Assembly: GCF_015356855.1 (NCBI RefSeq)
Contig: NZ_ARXR01000002.1
Coordinates: 1-64,000, forward strand
DNA: 64,000 bases
Source: Alloalcanivorax venustensis ISO4
GTDB lineage: Bacteria > Pseudomonadota > Gammaproteobacteria > Pseudomonadales > Alcanivoracaceae
Reading direction: 5' to 3'
The notes below the pieces were generated by a model. It ran no database searches and was not told the origin of the DNA. It saw only the letters and a program-made list of their open reading frames with translations. Of the stretch, positions 37,228 to 47,051 are shown piece by piece. A program made the position numbers and the translations under genes. Positions within the stretch are counted from its first letter, which is position 1. Each line of letters starts with the position of its first letter.

Positions 37228-37670
37228 TGTGCGTCCCCCTGGTCCGGTCGATCACAGAGGTTGGCGCGCATCGCCTCCAGCACCTCTCTGAACGTATCGA
37301 TTTGCTCGCTGGTCAGCCCGTCGAAGGCCCGCTCGCGGGTTAGCGCCGCCAGTTGGCGTAGCCGCTCCAACGCCGGCGTGGCGGCTTCGGTGAGATAAAG
37401 CCGACGCCGGCGCCGGTCGGAAGGGTCCCCCCGACGCTCCACCAGGCCTTCCTGCTCCAGCCGTTCCAGTTGCCGCGTCAGCGAAATCGGCGCCACATCG
37501 AGGATCTCGGCCAGCGCCGCCTGGTGCACGCCCTCGTGGCGGGCGAGATGCCAGAGCACCTGCCAGCGGGCGCGGGTCAGTCCCTGTTCGCGGGCGCGCC
37601 GGTCGAAGTCGCGGCGGATCATACGCGCCACGTCATGGACGTTGAGCCCGACCATGGTGTCTTTGGTCAT
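37224..37670 (-). CDS. MarR-family repressor of emrAB
   Basis: 148-residue winged-helix regulator. Helix-turn-helix residues about 50-75 (VHQAALAEILDVAPISLTRQLERLE) and the basic wing DRRRRRLYLT are typical of MarR/EmrR. It is the first gene of the marR-emrA-emrB set and overlaps emrA by four bases. Two TAAG-N4-CTTA operators lie just upstream, which suggests autorepression released by a small hydrophobic ligand or drug. Confidence 0.9.
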   Translation of the reverse strand: MTKDTMVGLNVHDVARMIRRDFDRRAREQGLTRARWQVLWHLARHEGVHQAALAEILDVAPISLTRQLERLEQEGLVERRGDPSDRRRRRLYLTEAATPALERLRQLAALTRERAFDGLTSEQIDTFREVLEAMRANLCDRPDQGDAQ

Positions 37671-37704
37671 CGCGAGGTCTCCCGGCTGCCTATCCGCGCT
37701 TTAG

Positions 37705-37716
37705 TAAGCGCACTTA
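37705..37716. promoter_or_regulatory. MarR operator 1
   Basis: TAAGCGCACTTA, an inverted TAAG-N4-CTTA repeat, 35 bases upstream of the marR start. A second, identical-pattern site is 15 bp away (centre to centre) at 37720-37731. Confidence 0.6.
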
Positions 37717-37719
37717 TCG

Positions 37720-37731
37720 TAAGCAAGCTTA
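37720..37731. promoter_or_regulatory. MarR operator 2
   Basis: TAAGCAAGCTTA, the second TAAG-N4-CTTA repeat. The region overlaps the likely marR promoter on the minus strand, where TTGCCA (37749-37754) is a possible -35. Confidence 0.6.
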
Positions 37732-37780
37732 TGATATTGATCCAACTATGGCAACCTGGTTGTCTTTTTCGACGGAGCAT

Positions 37781-37807
37781 AAAAAAACCCGCCTAAGCGG
37801 GTCTTTT
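37781..37807 (-). terminator. Two-way intrinsic terminator between pnp and marR
   Basis: ACCCGC-CTAA-GCGGGT (6-bp stem) has seven T on the minus-strand side and TCTTTTT on the plus side. On the minus strand it would end any marR-emrAB-opposite read and lies upstream of pnp's end, so it mainly closes the long nusA-pnp transcript 25 bases after the pnp stop. Confidence 0.7.
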
Positions 37808-37831
37808 TAGTACTGACGGAGCCAGGGAAAA

Positions 37832-39925
37832 TCAGCTTTCCTTGGCTTCCTTCATGGACAGCTTGATGCGGCCACGCTGGTCCACGTCGAGGACTTTCAC
37901 CTTGATGATGTCGCCCTCGTTGACGTAGTCGGACACCTTCTCCACGCGCTCTTCGGCGATCTGGGAGATGTGCAGCAGGCCTTCGGTGCCGGGCATGATC
38001 TGCACGAAGGCACCGAAGTCCACCACGCGCATGACCTTGCCTTCGTAGATCTTGTCGATCTCCGCCTCGGCGGTGAGCTCTTCCACGCGACGCTTGGCTT
38101 CCAGGGCCGCCTCACGGGTTTCGCCGTAGATCTTCACGCTGCCGTCGTCTTCCAGGTCGATGGTGCACCCGGTTTCGTCGGTGAGGCCGCGGATGGTGGC
38201 GCCGCCCTTGCCGATCACGTCGCGGATTTTCTCCGGGTTGATCTTCAGGGTGAGCAGGGTGGGCGCGTTGTCGGACACCTGGGAGCGGGACTCGGAAATC
38301 GCCTTGGCCATCTCGCCGAGAATGTGCAGCCGGCCTTCCTGGGCCTGCTCCAGCGCCTTCTCCATGATCTCCTCGGTGATGCCCTCGATCTTGATGTCCA
38401 TCTGCAGGGCGGTCACGCCGCGCGCGGTACCGGCCACCTTGAAGTCCATATCGCCGAGGTGATCCTCGTCACCGAGGATGTCGGACAGTACCGCGAAGCG
38501 GCCGTCTTCTTCCTTGACCAGACCCATGGCGATGCCGGCCACCGGGGCGGTCAGCGGTACGCCGGCGTCCATCAGCGCCATGGAGGTGCCGCACACCGAC
38601 GCCATGGAGGAGGAGCCGTTGGATTCGGTGATTTCGGACACCACGCGGATTGAGTACGGGAACTGCTTCTCATCGGGCACCACCGCTTCGACGCCACGGC
38701 GGGCGAGACGGCCGTGGCCGATTTCGCGGCGCTTGGGGCTGCCGATCATGCCGGTTTCACCGACGCAGTACGGGGGGAAGTTGTACTGCAGCATGAAGTG
38801 GTCCTGGCGGGAGCCTTCCAGGGCGTCGATGAACTGGGCATCGCGCATGCCACCCAGGGTGGCGGTGACGATCGCCTGGGTTTCGCCGCGGGTGAACAGC
38901 GCGGAGCCGTGGGTTTTCTTGAGCATGCCCACCTTGCATTCGATCGGGCGCACCGCGTTCAGGGCACGGCCGTCGATACGCGGCTTGCCGGAGACCACCG
39001 CCTCGCGCACCACGTTCTTTTCCACCTTGCCGAACAGGTCCTTCACTTCACCGGCTTCCGGCGCGCCTTCCTCTTCGGTGGCGAACTCGGCCACACAGGC
39101 GTCGCGCAGCTCGCCGACTTTCTGCTGGCGGGCCATCTTGTCGGTGATGGTGTAGGCGTCCGCCAGAGCGGCTTCGTACTTGCCCTTGATGGCGTTCTTC
39201 AGCTCGGTGTTCTCTTCAGCCGGCTGCCACTCCCAGGCGGGGGTGCCCACTTCGGAGGCGAACTCGTTGATCGCCTGGATCAGGCCCTGCATTTCCTGGT
39301 GGCCGAACAGCACCGCGCCCAGCATCTGGTCTTCGCTGAGCTCCTGGGCTTCGGATTCCACCATCAGCACGGCGGCTTCGGTACCGGCGACCACCAGGTT
39401 GAGGGCGGACTCTTCCAGCTCGGAATAGGTCGGGTTGAGCAGGTACAGGCCGTCCTTGAAGCCCACGCGCGCGGCGCCGATGGGGCCGCTGAACGGAATG
39501 CCCGAGATCGCCAGGGCGGCGGAGGTGCCGATCATGGCGGCGATATCCGGATCCTGGTTCTTGTCCGAGGACATGACCGTGGCCACGATCTGGACTTCGT
39601 TCATGAAGCCCTTGGGAAACAGCGGGCGAATCGGCCGGTCGATCAGACGGCAGGTCAGAGTTTCTTTCTCGCTGGGACGACCTTCACGCTTGAAGAAGCC
39701 GCCGGGAATGCGGCCGGTGGCGTAGGTCTTTTCCTGGTAGTTCACGGTGAGCGGGAAGAACGGCTTGTTGGGATCGGCTTCTTTTTTGCCGACCACGGTG
39801 ACCAGCACCTGGGTGTCACCGATGGTGACCATCACGGCGGCGGTGGCCTGGCGGGCGATCTGCCCGGTTTCCAGGATAACGGTGTCGCCGCCGTATTGAA
39901 TCTCTTTACGCACTATATTGAACAT
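37832..39925 (-). CDS. pnp: Polynucleotide phosphorylase
   Basis: 3'-to-5' phosphorolytic exoribonuclease, core of the degradosome. 697 residues: two RNase PH domains (with [12 protein letters not shown] and the second-domain [10 protein letters not shown]), a linking helical domain, KH ([16 protein letters not shown]) and S1 ([26 protein letters not shown]). The start [12 protein letters not shown] is the family N-terminus; the 41 upstream codons in frame lie in the leader. The leader has four AGACGA repeats. It is last in the nusA-infB operon, as in E. coli. Confidence 0.97.
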   Translation of the reverse strand: MFNIVRKEIQYGGDTVILETGQIARQATAAVMVTIGDTQVLVTVVGKKEADPNKPFFPLTVNYQEKTYATGRIPGGFFKREGRPSEKETLTCRLIDRPIRPLFPKGFMNEVQIVATVMSSDKNQDPDIAAMIGTSAALAISGIPFSGPIGAARVGFKDGLYLLNPTYSELEESALNLVVAGTEAAVLMVESEAQELSEDQMLGAVLFGHQEMQGLIQAINEFASEVGTPAWEWQPAEENTELKNAIKGKYEAALADAYTITDKMARQQKVGELRDACVAEFATEEEGAPEAGEVKDLFGKVEKNVVREAVVSGKPRIDGRALNAVRPIECKVGMLKKTHGSALFTRGETQAIVTATLGGMRDAQFIDALEGSRQDHFMLQYNFPPYCVGETGMIGSPKRREIGHGRLARRGVEAVVPDEKQFPYSIRVVSEITESNGSSSMASVCGTSMALMDAGVPLTAPVAGIAMGLVKEEDGRFAVLSDILGDEDHLGDMDFKVAGTARGVTALQMDIKIEGITEEIMEKALEQAQEGRLHILGEMAKAISESRSQVSDNAPTLLTLKINPEKIRDVIGKGGATIRGLTDETGCTIDLEDDGSVKIYGETREAALEAKRRVEELTAEAEIDKIYEGKVMRVVDFGAFVQIMPGTEGLLHISQIAEERVEKVSDYVNEGDIIKVKVLDVDQRGRIKLSMKEAKES

Positions 39926-39960
39926 ATCGCTTCTCGTCTCTCGTCTCGTCTTTCGTCTCT
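39926..39960 (-). repeat. AGACGA repeats in the pnp leader
   Basis: Four AGACGA copies within 25 bases (plus-strand TCGTCT at 39934, 39941, 39946 and 39953) just before the pnp start. The run is purine-rich on the mRNA and may affect ribosome entry or PNPase autoregulation; no more can be said. Confidence 0.4.
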
Positions 39961-40011
39961 TCGCTTTTTCATCGCGTGCCGGGGCATCATAACCCTGCCC
40001 CCAAAACAACA

Positions 40012-40036
40012 GAAGCCCGGCACCGGGCCGAGCTTC
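40012..40036 (-). terminator. rpsO-pnp intergenic hairpin (attenuator/processing site)
   Basis: GAAGCTCGGC-CCGGT-GCCGGGCTTC (10-bp stem with one wobble) followed by TGTTGTTTTG on the minus strand. E. coli has a terminator and RNase sites at the same place between rpsO and pnp, so partial termination or processing is likely. Confidence 0.6.
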
Positions 40037-40067
40037 CGTTTCAATCACCGGTCACACCGGGGCCTGC

Positions 40068-40337
40068 TTAGCGGCGCAGGCCCAGACGTTCGATCAACTT
40101 CAGATAGCGGTCGCGGTTCTTGCCGGCCAGGTAGTCCAGCAGCTTACGGCGCTGGTTAACCATGCGGATCAGGCCGCGACGGCTGTGGTGATCCTTGTGG
40201 TGATCCTTGAAGTGACCCTGAAGCTGGTTGATGTTCTCGGACAGCAGGGCAACCTGCACTTCCGGGGAACCGGTATCACCTTCCTTCTGGGCAAAATCCT
40301 TCAGGATTTGTGCTTTTTGCTCGGTGGTCAAAGCCAT
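40068..40337 (-). CDS. rpsO: 30S ribosomal protein S15
   Basis: 89-residue primary-binding ribosomal protein that contacts the 16S central domain. The conserved [17 protein letters not shown] and [32 protein letters not shown] are complete. It stands between truB and pnp in the transcription/translation operon; in E. coli S15 represses its own mRNA. Confidence 0.99.
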   Translation of the reverse strand: MALTTEQKAQILKDFAQKEGDTGSPEVQVALLSENINQLQGHFKDHHKDHHSRRGLIRMVNQRRKLLDYLAGKNRDRYLKLIERLGLRR

Positions 40338-40418
40338 TTTTTCGCTCCAATATGCGGTTAAGTCGCGGTCGGCCGCGCATATTTACAGCCGCCGCCCTCG
40401 TTGAAGGCCGACCCTCGG

Positions 40419-41339
40419 TCAGCCGGATACCAGACGACGCGGCGCGATGCGCCCGTCTTCCAGCACTTCACCGACGCCCATGAAGGTGTCGGTGGAAGCT
40501 TCATAAATACTTACCCAGCCGTCCAGGGGACGGTCACTGGTCATCACCGGCTGGCCCTGGCGCAGGTAGTGCGCGGCGCTCTCGGCCAGCTGGACGCGCG
40601 GCCAGTCTGCCACGCTGGTCGACAAAGGCAAGAGCAATTCGTCCAGGGCCTCGAAACCGCCCTCCGCCTTGATCTCGCCAAGCTGCTCCAGGGTCAGCAT
40701 GCGCTCCGCCGGGTAGGGCCCCGCGGAAAGCCGGCGCAGCGCGGCCACATGGCCGCCGCAGCCCAGCGCTTCGCCGAGATCCTCGACCAGCGAGCGCACA
40801 TAGGTGCCTTTCGAGCAGGCTACCTCGAAATCCACCCGGTCGCCCTCTTCCAGGCGCACGTCCTTGATTTCGTGGATGGTCACCGGGCGCGGCTGGCGCT
40901 CCACGGTGATGCCCTCACGGGCCAGCTTGTAGAGCGGCGTGCCCTGGTGCTTGATCGCCGAATACATGCTGGGGATCTGCTCGATGTCGCCGAGAAACCG
41001 CTCCAAAGCTTCGGCCACCTGCCCTTCGGTCACGTTCACCGAGCGGGTTTCACGCACCTCGCCGTCCGCGTCGCCGGTTTCCGTGGCCACGCCCAGCTGG
41101 GCGGTGACCCGGTAGCGCTTGTCCGCGTCCAGCAGAAACTGGCTGAACTTGGTCGCCTCGCCGAAACAGATCGGCAGCATGCCGGTGGCCAGCGGGTCCA
41201 GGCTGCCGGTGTGCCCGGCCTTGGCCGCGGCGAACATTTTCTTGGCCATTTGCAGGGCCCCGTTGCTGGTCACGCCCTGGGACTTGTCCAGCAACAGAAT
41301 GCCATTCAGATCACGACCTCCACGGCGCCGTTTTCCCAC
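40419..41339 (-). CDS. truB: tRNA pseudouridine(55) synthase
   Basis: Makes Psi55 in the T loop of tRNAs. 306 residues; catalytic Asp48 lies in AGHTGSLDPLATG, with KRYRVTAQLG and CSKGTYVRSLVEDLG further along, and a PUA-like C-terminus. The GTG start has GGAG nine bases upstream and begins MGKRRRGGRDLNG. It follows rbfA by 16 bases. Confidence 0.97.
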   Translation of the reverse strand: MGKRRRGGRDLNGILLLDKSQGVTSNGALQMAKKMFAAAKAGHTGSLDPLATGMLPICFGEATKFSQFLLDADKRYRVTAQLGVATETGDADGEVRETRSVNVTEGQVAEALERFLGDIEQIPSMYSAIKHQGTPLYKLAREGITVERQPRPVTIHEIKDVRLEEGDRVDFEVACSKGTYVRSLVEDLGEALGCGGHVAALRRLSAGPYPAERMLTLEQLGEIKAEGGFEALDELLLPLSTSVADWPRVQLAESAAHYLRQGQPVMTSDRPLDGWVSIYEASTDTFMGVGEVLEDGRIAPRRLVSG

Positions 41340-41355
41340 TGTCTTCGCTCCGTGA

Positions 41356-41772
41356 TCAATCGTTCTTGGTGTCGTCGTCGTCCTGATCGGGACGCAATTC
41401 CCGATCCTCGGCGCGCGCCTCGTCGATCAGCTGCGACAGCTCCGAGGCGCGCTCCGGTGTTTCGTCATAGTGAAAACGCAATTTCGGCGTGGTGCGGGTG
41501 TTGAGGGTCTGCGCCAGCGAGCTGCGCAGGAAGCCGGCGGCGCCGGTGAGCACCTTCTCGGCCTCGTAGCCCGCTTCGGCCCCTTCACCCAACAGGGTGA
41601 AATAGACGTCGGAGTAGGACAGATCCCGGGATACGGTCACGTCCTGCACCGTCACCAGCCCCACGCGTGGATCCTTCAGCTGAAACTGAAGCAACCGCGA
41701 CAGCTCACGCTGAATCTGATCCGCGATGCGGTCGGTGCGCTGAAAACCACTGGGGCGGCGATGACGGCTCAT
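41356..41772 (-). CDS. rbfA: 30S ribosome-binding factor A
   Basis: Late 30S maturation factor, 138 residues, KH-like fold. RTDRIADQIQRELSRLLQFQLKDPRV and the AGFLRSSLAQTLNTRTTPKLRFHYDET segments are diagnostic. The acidic C-terminal tail (DQDDDDTKND) is unstructured. It lies between infB and truB as in most gammaproteobacteria. Confidence 0.97.
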   Translation of the reverse strand: MSRHRRPSGFQRTDRIADQIQRELSRLLQFQLKDPRVGLVTVQDVTVSRDLSYSDVYFTLLGEGAEAGYEAEKVLTGAAGFLRSSLAQTLNTRTTPKLRFHYDETPERASELSQLIDEARAEDRELRPDQDDDDTKND

Positions 41773-41785
41773 AACGAGGGCGCAC

Positions 41786-44485
41786 TCAGAGAGAGCGCGC
41801 CACCTCCTTCACTTCGAACACTTCGATCTTGTCGCCGGCCTTGACGTCGTTGTAGCTCTTCACGGCGATACCACACTCGACGCCGTTGCGGACTTCCTGG
41901 ACGTCGTCCTTGAAGCGGCGCAGGGATTCCAGCTCGCCCTCGAACACCACCACGTCGTCGCGCAGCACGCGGATCGGGCGGTTCCGGTACAGGGTGCCTT
42001 CCACCACCATACAGCCGGCCACGGCGCCGAACTTGGAGGAGCGGAACACGTCGCGGACTTCCGCCACGCCGAGGATCTCCTCGCGCTTCTCCGGTGCCAG
42101 CAAGCCGCTCATGGCCTGCTTGACGTCATCGATCAGCTCGTAGATGACGCTGTAGTAACGCAGGTCGATGCCTTCCTGCTCGCACAGACGCTTGGCCTTG
42201 GAATCGGCACGCACGTTGAAGCCCAGCAGTACCGCCTCGCTGGTGATCGCCAGGTTGACGTCGGATTCGTTGATCGCGCCAACGCCGGAGGACACCAGGC
42301 TCACCTTCACTTCGTCGGTGGACAGGTCGTGCAGGGCGCCGACCAGGGCTTCCAGAGAACCGCGCACGTCGGTCTTGAGCACGATGTTGACCTGGCTGGC
42401 TTCCTTGCTGCCCATGTTCTCGAACAGGTTTTCCAGCTTGGAGGCCTGCTGACGCTTGAGCTTGAGATCGCGGTCGCGGTCCTGGCGGAATTCCGCCACT
42501 TCGCGGGCCTTCTTCTCGTCGGGCACCACCTGGATCTGCTCGCCGGCTTCCGGTGCGCCGTCCAGGCCCAGCACTTCCACCGGAATCGACGGACCGGCCT
42601 TCTTGACCTGCTGCCCGGTCTCGTCGACCAGGGCGCGGACGCGGCCGTAGTGGGCGCCGGCCAGCAGCATGTCGCCGACCTGCAGCTCACCGGACTGCAC
42701 CAGCACCGAGGCCACGGTACCGCGACCCTTCTCGATGCGGGATTCGATCACCACACCGCCGGCCGGGCCGGTGGCGGGGGCACGCAGTTCCAGCAGTTCG
42801 GACTGCAGCAGCACCGCGTCCAGCAGCTCGTCGATACCCTGACCGGAGTGCGCGGACACGTTCACGAACTGGTACTCGCCGCCCCACTCTTCCGGGATCA
42901 CGTCCTTGCCGGCCAGCTCGGTTTTAACCCGATCCAGGTCGGCGTTTTCCTTATCGATCTTGTTGACCGCGATGATCAGCGGGATACCCGCCGCCTTGGC
43001 GTGGTTGATCGCTTCCTCGGTCTGCGGCATCACGCCGTCGTCCGCGGCCACCACGATGATCGCGATGTCCGTCGCCTGGGCACCGCGCGCCCGCATGGCG
43101 GTGAACGCCGCGTGGCCCGGGGTATCCAGGAAGGTGATCATGCCTTTCTCGTGCTGCACGTGGTAGGCGCCGATGTGCTGGGTAATGCCGCCGGCTTCAC
43201 CGGCCGCCACCTTGGCCTTGCGGATATAGTCCAGCAGCGAGGTCTTGCCGTGGTCGACGTGGCCCATGATGGTCACGACCGGCGCACGCGGTCCTTCCTC
43301 GATGCCGGTGTAATCCACCAGATCCGCCAGATCGTCTTCCAGCGCCTCTTCCTCGCCTTTCACCAGCTTGGGCGTGTGGCCCATTTCCTCGGTGAGCAGT
43401 ACCGCCGTTTCCTGGTCGATGTACTGATTGACGGTGGCCATTTCACCCATCTTCATCATTGCCTTGATGAGTTCCTTGGCCTTGATGTTCATCCGCTGGG
43501 CCAGCTCAGCCACGGTGATGGTCTCGGGAATCTCTACGTCGTATACCATTTTCTCCGTGGGGCTCTTGAACCCGTGCTGTTTGTTCATGGAGCTGCGCAT
43601 CTGGCCATGGGCCACGCCGACCGAACCCTTCTTGCGACGGCGGCGGCGGGACTGACGCTCCTCGGTGCGATAACCGGCTTCAACGGCATCACGGACGATG
43701 GAGGACCCTTTGTCGTCCTCCTCTTCTGTTTTCGCCGGCTCGGGCTCGCCGCCGCGCTTCTCCAGCTCCTCGGCGATGCGCTGAGCTTCCTCGGCGGTGC
43801 GGCGGGCGGCCTCTTCCTCGGCTTTCTTGCGGGTTTCGGCCTCCTGCTTGCGGCGCGCCTCTTCGGCTTCACGCTGCTTGCGCTCTTCCTCTTCGCGCTG
43901 GGCACGCTGCTCGGGGGTTTCTTCCTTCGCCACCTTCTTGGTGGACGCCTTGGGCACGGAGGTCCGCTTGGTCTTCTCCTGGCTGGCTTTCTCTTCGCCG
44001 GCCTGGCGCTCCTGCTCGGCGCGGGCCTTGGCTTCCTGCTCGCGGCGAAGGGCGTCTTCCTCTTCCGCCTTGCGCTTGGCTTCCTCTTCCTCGGCCTTGC
44101 GCTTGGCGGCTTCCTCGGCTTCGATGCGTGCCTGCTCTTCGGCGGCCAGGCGCTCCTGCTCCAGGCGCTCCTCTTCTTCCACCGCGGCGCGCTTCACGTA
44201 GGTGCGCTTCTTGCGCACTTCCACGTTTACCGTTTTCGCCTTGCCCGCGGCACCGGTGGTCTTGATGGTGCTGGTGGAGCGCCGCTTCAGGGTAATCTTC
44301 TTGGGCTCCGCATCCTGGGCACCATGGGACTTGCGCAGGTGCGCGAGCAGCTGCTGCTTTTGTTCGTCCGAGACGCCTTCACCGGCGTCCGTGTGTGGCA
44401 ATCCGGCTTCCTTCATCTGCGTGAGCAGTGTATCCACCGGGATGCCAACCACGTCGGCCAGTTTCTTTACGGTCGTTTCTGCCAT
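41786..44485 (-). CDS. infB: Translation initiation factor IF-2
   Basis: GTPase that brings fMet-tRNA to the 30S subunit. 899 residues: IF2_N domain, a long Lys/Glu/Ala/Arg coiled segment (about 85-260), a second IF2_N (about 315-370), then the G domain with GHVDHGKTS (about 405), DTPGHAAF and NKID, and domains II-IV. The initiator tRNA gene lies at the head of the same operon. The repetitive middle section varies between species and is normal. Confidence 0.98.
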   Translation of the reverse strand: MAETTVKKLADVVGIPVDTLLTQMKEAGLPHTDAGEGVSDEQKQQLLAHLRKSHGAQDAEPKKITLKRRSTSTIKTTGAAGKAKTVNVEVRKKRTYVKRAAVEEEERLEQERLAAEEQARIEAEEAAKRKAEEEEAKRKAEEEDALRREQEAKARAEQERQAGEEKASQEKTKRTSVPKASTKKVAKEETPEQRAQREEEERKQREAEEARRKQEAETRKKAEEEAARRTAEEAQRIAEELEKRGGEPEPAKTEEEDDKGSSIVRDAVEAGYRTEERQSRRRRRKKGSVGVAHGQMRSSMNKQHGFKSPTEKMVYDVEIPETITVAELAQRMNIKAKELIKAMMKMGEMATVNQYIDQETAVLLTEEMGHTPKLVKGEEEALEDDLADLVDYTGIEEGPRAPVVTIMGHVDHGKTSLLDYIRKAKVAAGEAGGITQHIGAYHVQHEKGMITFLDTPGHAAFTAMRARGAQATDIAIIVVAADDGVMPQTEEAINHAKAAGIPLIIAVNKIDKENADLDRVKTELAGKDVIPEEWGGEYQFVNVSAHSGQGIDELLDAVLLQSELLELRAPATGPAGGVVIESRIEKGRGTVASVLVQSGELQVGDMLLAGAHYGRVRALVDETGQQVKKAGPSIPVEVLGLDGAPEAGEQIQVVPDEKKAREVAEFRQDRDRDLKLKRQQASKLENLFENMGSKEASQVNIVLKTDVRGSLEALVGALHDLSTDEVKVSLVSSGVGAINESDVNLAITSEAVLLGFNVRADSKAKRLCEQEGIDLRYYSVIYELIDDVKQAMSGLLAPEKREEILGVAEVRDVFRSSKFGAVAGCMVVEGTLYRNRPIRVLRDDVVVFEGELESLRRFKDDVQEVRNGVECGIAVKSYNDVKAGDKIEVFEVKEVARSL

Positions 44486-44546
44486 GTCAGCAACACTCTC
44501 CTGTCCGCGTCTTGGTGGCGCCCTGCTTCAAATTCCGGCGTGCTAC

Positions 44547-46052
44547 TTATTCGCCGGCTTCCTCGCCTTCGAACCAGGGGGCACGGGCGGTCATAATCAA
44601 TTGGGCCGCGCGCTCTTCCTCCAGCCCTTCAATGTCGAGCAGGTCGTCCACCGCTTGTTCGGCAAGGTCTTCCATGGTGACGATGCCTCGGGAGGCCAAT
44701 TCCACCGCCAGATCACGGTCCATGCCTTCCATTGCCAGAAGGTCGTCGGCGGGTTCGGCCTGATCAAATTTCTCTTCGGATACCAGCGCCCGGGTCAGCA
44801 GCGCGTCCTTGGCCCGCTGGCGCAGCGCCTCGACGATGTCCTCGTCGAAGCCTTCGATGGCGAGCATTTCCTCGGTGGGCACGTAGGCCACTTCCTCGAG
44901 GGTGGAGAAGCCTTCATCCACCAGCACGCCGGCCACGTCCTCATCCACGTCGAGGAACGCCATAAAGGTTTCCAGCGCTTTTTCCGCTTCTTCCTGCTGC
45001 TTGTTCTCGGCGTCATCGGTGGTCATCACGTTCAGCTCCCAGCCGGTCAGCTCGGAGGCGAGACGAATGTTCTGACCACTGCGGCCGATCGCCTGGGCCA
45101 GCGCGGATTCGTCTTCCACCGCGATGTCCATGGTGTGGCTTTCCTCGTCGACGACGATGGAAGCGACTTCCGCCGGCTGCATGGCGTTGATCACCAGCTG
45201 CGCCGGGTTGTCGTCCCACAGCACGATGTCGATGCGCTCGCCGGCCAGCTCGTTGGAAACGGCCTGTACCCGCGCGCCGCGCATGCCGACGCAGGCGCCC
45301 ACCGGGTCGATACGCTGATCGTTGGTCTTCACCGCGATCTTGGCGCGCGAACCCGGGTCACGGGCCGCGCCCTTGATCTCGATCAGCTCTTCGCCGATCT
45401 CCGGCACTTCGATCTTGAACAGCTCGACGAGCATTTCCGGGCAGGCGCGGCTGGCGAACAGCTGCGGGCCCCGGTTTTCCTCGTTGACGCCCAGCAGATA
45501 CGCACGCAGGCGGTCATTCTGGCGCACGCTCTCGCGGGTGATCATGTGCTCGCGGGTGATCAGCGCCTCGGCGTTGGCCCCCAGATCGAGCACGATGGAA
45601 TCACGGCTGGCCTTCTTGACCACGCCGCTGATCAGCTCGCCGATGCGGTCGCGGTACTCTTCGACGATCTGACGCCGCTCCGCTTCGCGCACCTTCTGCA
45701 CGATCACCTGTTTCGCCGTTTGCGCCGCGATGCGACCGAAGCTTTCCGACGCCACCTCTTCTTCATAGGTGTCGCCGATCTGCAGCTTCTCGTCGTGCTC
45801 GTGGGCTTCATCCAGCGTCAGCTGACGGCCGAATTCATAGAGCTCTTCATCGGGCACCACGTGCCAGACGCGGAAGGTGCGTGAGTCGCCGCTGACGCGG
45901 TCGATCTCGACACGAATCTCCACATCTTCTTCCTTGAAGCGCTTTTTGGTCGCCGCCGCCAGGGCCGATTCAATGGCCTCGAAGATCACGTCGCGGCTGA
46001 CGCCTTTCTCGTTGGAAACTGTTTCCGCTACCAGCAGGATTTCTTTGTTCAT
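44547..46052 (-). CDS. nusA: Transcription termination/antitermination factor NusA
   Basis: RNA-polymerase-binding factor for pausing, termination and rRNA antitermination. 501 residues: N-terminal domain, S1 (about 135-200), two KH domains ([14 protein letters not shown] and [11 protein letters not shown]), and two C-terminal acidic AR repeats of the gammaproteobacterial type. It follows rimP by 33 bases. The boxA in the rRNA leader at 161-172 is one of its targets. Confidence 0.98.
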   Translation of the reverse strand: MNKEILLVAETVSNEKGVSRDVIFEAIESALAAATKKRFKEEDVEIRVEIDRVSGDSRTFRVWHVVPDEELYEFGRQLTLDEAHEHDEKLQIGDTYEEEVASESFGRIAAQTAKQVIVQKVREAERRQIVEEYRDRIGELISGVVKKASRDSIVLDLGANAEALITREHMITRESVRQNDRLRAYLLGVNEENRGPQLFASRACPEMLVELFKIEVPEIGEELIEIKGAARDPGSRAKIAVKTNDQRIDPVGACVGMRGARVQAVSNELAGERIDIVLWDDNPAQLVINAMQPAEVASIVVDEESHTMDIAVEDESALAQAIGRSGQNIRLASELTGWELNVMTTDDAENKQQEEAEKALETFMAFLDVDEDVAGVLVDEGFSTLEEVAYVPTEEMLAIEGFDEDIVEALRQRAKDALLTRALVSEEKFDQAEPADDLLAMEGMDRDLAVELASRGIVTMEDLAEQAVDDLLDIEGLEEERAAQLIMTARAPWFEGEEAGE

Positions 46053-46085
46053 GGCCAGGCCTTTACAAAATTCTCCAGGGCACGC

Positions 46086-46541
46086 TCAATCAAAGCGAGG
46101 CTGTAATCGGGCGCGATCCACCTGACTGTAAGGAACGCGCAGGCTTTCGCCATCAAGCTCCATTACCAGCGTGTCGCCGTCCACGGCCACCAGGGTCGCC
46201 GTCATTTTACGCTTGCCCGCCACCGGGGCCAGCAGCGTGAGCTGCACGGATTCGCCCTGGTAGCGTTCAAAGTGGGAAAGCTCGAAGAGAGGGCGATCCA
46301 GACCCGGGGAGGACACTTCCAGGTTGTAATCACCGGGAATCGGATCTTCCACGTCCAGTACGCCACTCACCTCGTGGCTCACCAGGGCACAATCGTCGAC
46401 GTTAATGCCGTCATCGTGGTCGATAAAAAGACGCAATACCGCACCGCGGCCCTGGAGATATTGCACACCCCAGAGCGTATAACCCAGGTCTTCCACCACG
46501 GGAGCCAGCAGCTCCTTGAGTTGTTCCGCGCGTTTCGACAT
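46086..46541 (-). CDS. rimP: Ribosome maturation factor RimP
   Basis: 30S assembly factor, 151 residues; conserved EDLGYTLWGVQYLQGRGAVLRLFID, ALVSHEVSGVLDVEDPIPG and SSPGLDRPLFELSHFERYQG. The start MSKRAEQL (ATG 46541, with AGAGG upstream) was used; the frame continues to 46595 through the terminator hairpins. It heads the rimP-nusA-infB run behind two terminator-like hairpins. Confidence 0.96.
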   Translation of the reverse strand: MSKRAEQLKELLAPVVEDLGYTLWGVQYLQGRGAVLRLFIDHDDGINVDDCALVSHEVSGVLDVEDPIPGDYNLEVSSPGLDRPLFELSHFERYQGESVQLTLLAPVAGKRKMTATLVAVDGDTLVMELDGESLRVPYSQVDRARLQPRFD

Positions 46542-46565
46542 TGCCTCTCTTTTCCGGTGCCACAA

Positions 46566-46590
46566 ACAAAAAATGGGCATAACGCCCATT
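46566..46590 (-). terminator. Second terminator/attenuator before rimP
   Basis: AATGGGC-GTTAT-GCCCATT followed by TTTTGTTTG on the minus strand, 25 bases upstream of the rimP start. It is a terminator form facing into the operon, so partial termination here could set rimP-nusA-infB expression. Confidence 0.65.
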
Positions 46591-46618
46591 CCCACTTGCG
46601 ACCCCGGTTGTGTATAGC

Positions 46619-46645
46619 AAAAAGCCCCTTCTAGAGGGGCTTTTT
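46619..46645 (-). terminator. Terminator between tRNA-fMet and rimP
   Basis: AAAAAGCCCCT-CTAGA-AGGGGCTTTTT is a perfect 11-bp hairpin flanked by A and T runs, so it can work in either direction. It lies 33 bases after the tRNA 3' end. Confidence 0.8.
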
Positions 46646-46677
46646 GTTCGTCAGAACCGGGAGTCGGCCCTGATAAG

Positions 46678-46754
<77 letters not shown>

Positions 46755-46771
46755 CTTGAAATCGAGCGCAA

Positions 46772-46800
46772 ATACTAAATATTCACGCCGGTTTTGTCAA
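46772..46800 (-). promoter_or_regulatory. Promoter of tRNA-fMet and the nusA operon
   Basis: TTGACA (46795-46800), 17-bp spacer, TAGTAT (46772-46777) on the minus strand. Initiation would be about 10 bases before the tRNA 5' end. It is the strongest promoter-like match in this part and should drive tRNA-fMet and, through the hairpins, rimP-nusA-infB. Confidence 0.8.
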
Positions 46801-46893
46801 ACCTAATCCTGAAAAAAACGTTTATTTTTCCAGGATTTATACTCATCTTCCGGCGGTTGCTTCCAGCCCTGCCCCGCCCCGGGGACCAGGCTG

Positions 46894-46924
46894 AAAAAAC
46901 CGCGGGCTTCCTTGGAAGCCGCGG
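46894..46924 (-). terminator. Terminator of the secG/tRNA-Leu transcript
   Basis: CCGCG-GCTTCC-AA-GGAAGC-(C)-CGCGG followed by TTTTTT on the minus strand; one bulged base. It lies 30 bases past the tRNA-Leu 3' end and before the fMet promoter. Confidence 0.8.
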
Positions 46925-46953
46925 AAGGCTCCAAACGGAACCTGTCCTGATTT

Positions 46954-47040
46954 TGGTGCCGAAGGCCGGACTTGAACCGGCACGACCGTAAGGTCACTAC
47001 CCCCTCAAGATAGCGTGTCTACCAATTCCACCACTTCGGC
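46954..47040 (-). tRNA. tRNA-Leu (GAG)
   Basis: 87-base type II tRNA with a long variable arm and encoded CCA, minus strand. Acceptor arms GCCGAAG/CTTCGGC pair fully. Anticodon loop CTTGAGG gives GAG, reading CUY leucine codons. It sits 11 bases after secG, as leuU does in E. coli. Confidence 0.95.
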
Positions 47041-47051
47041 GAAGAACTGAT

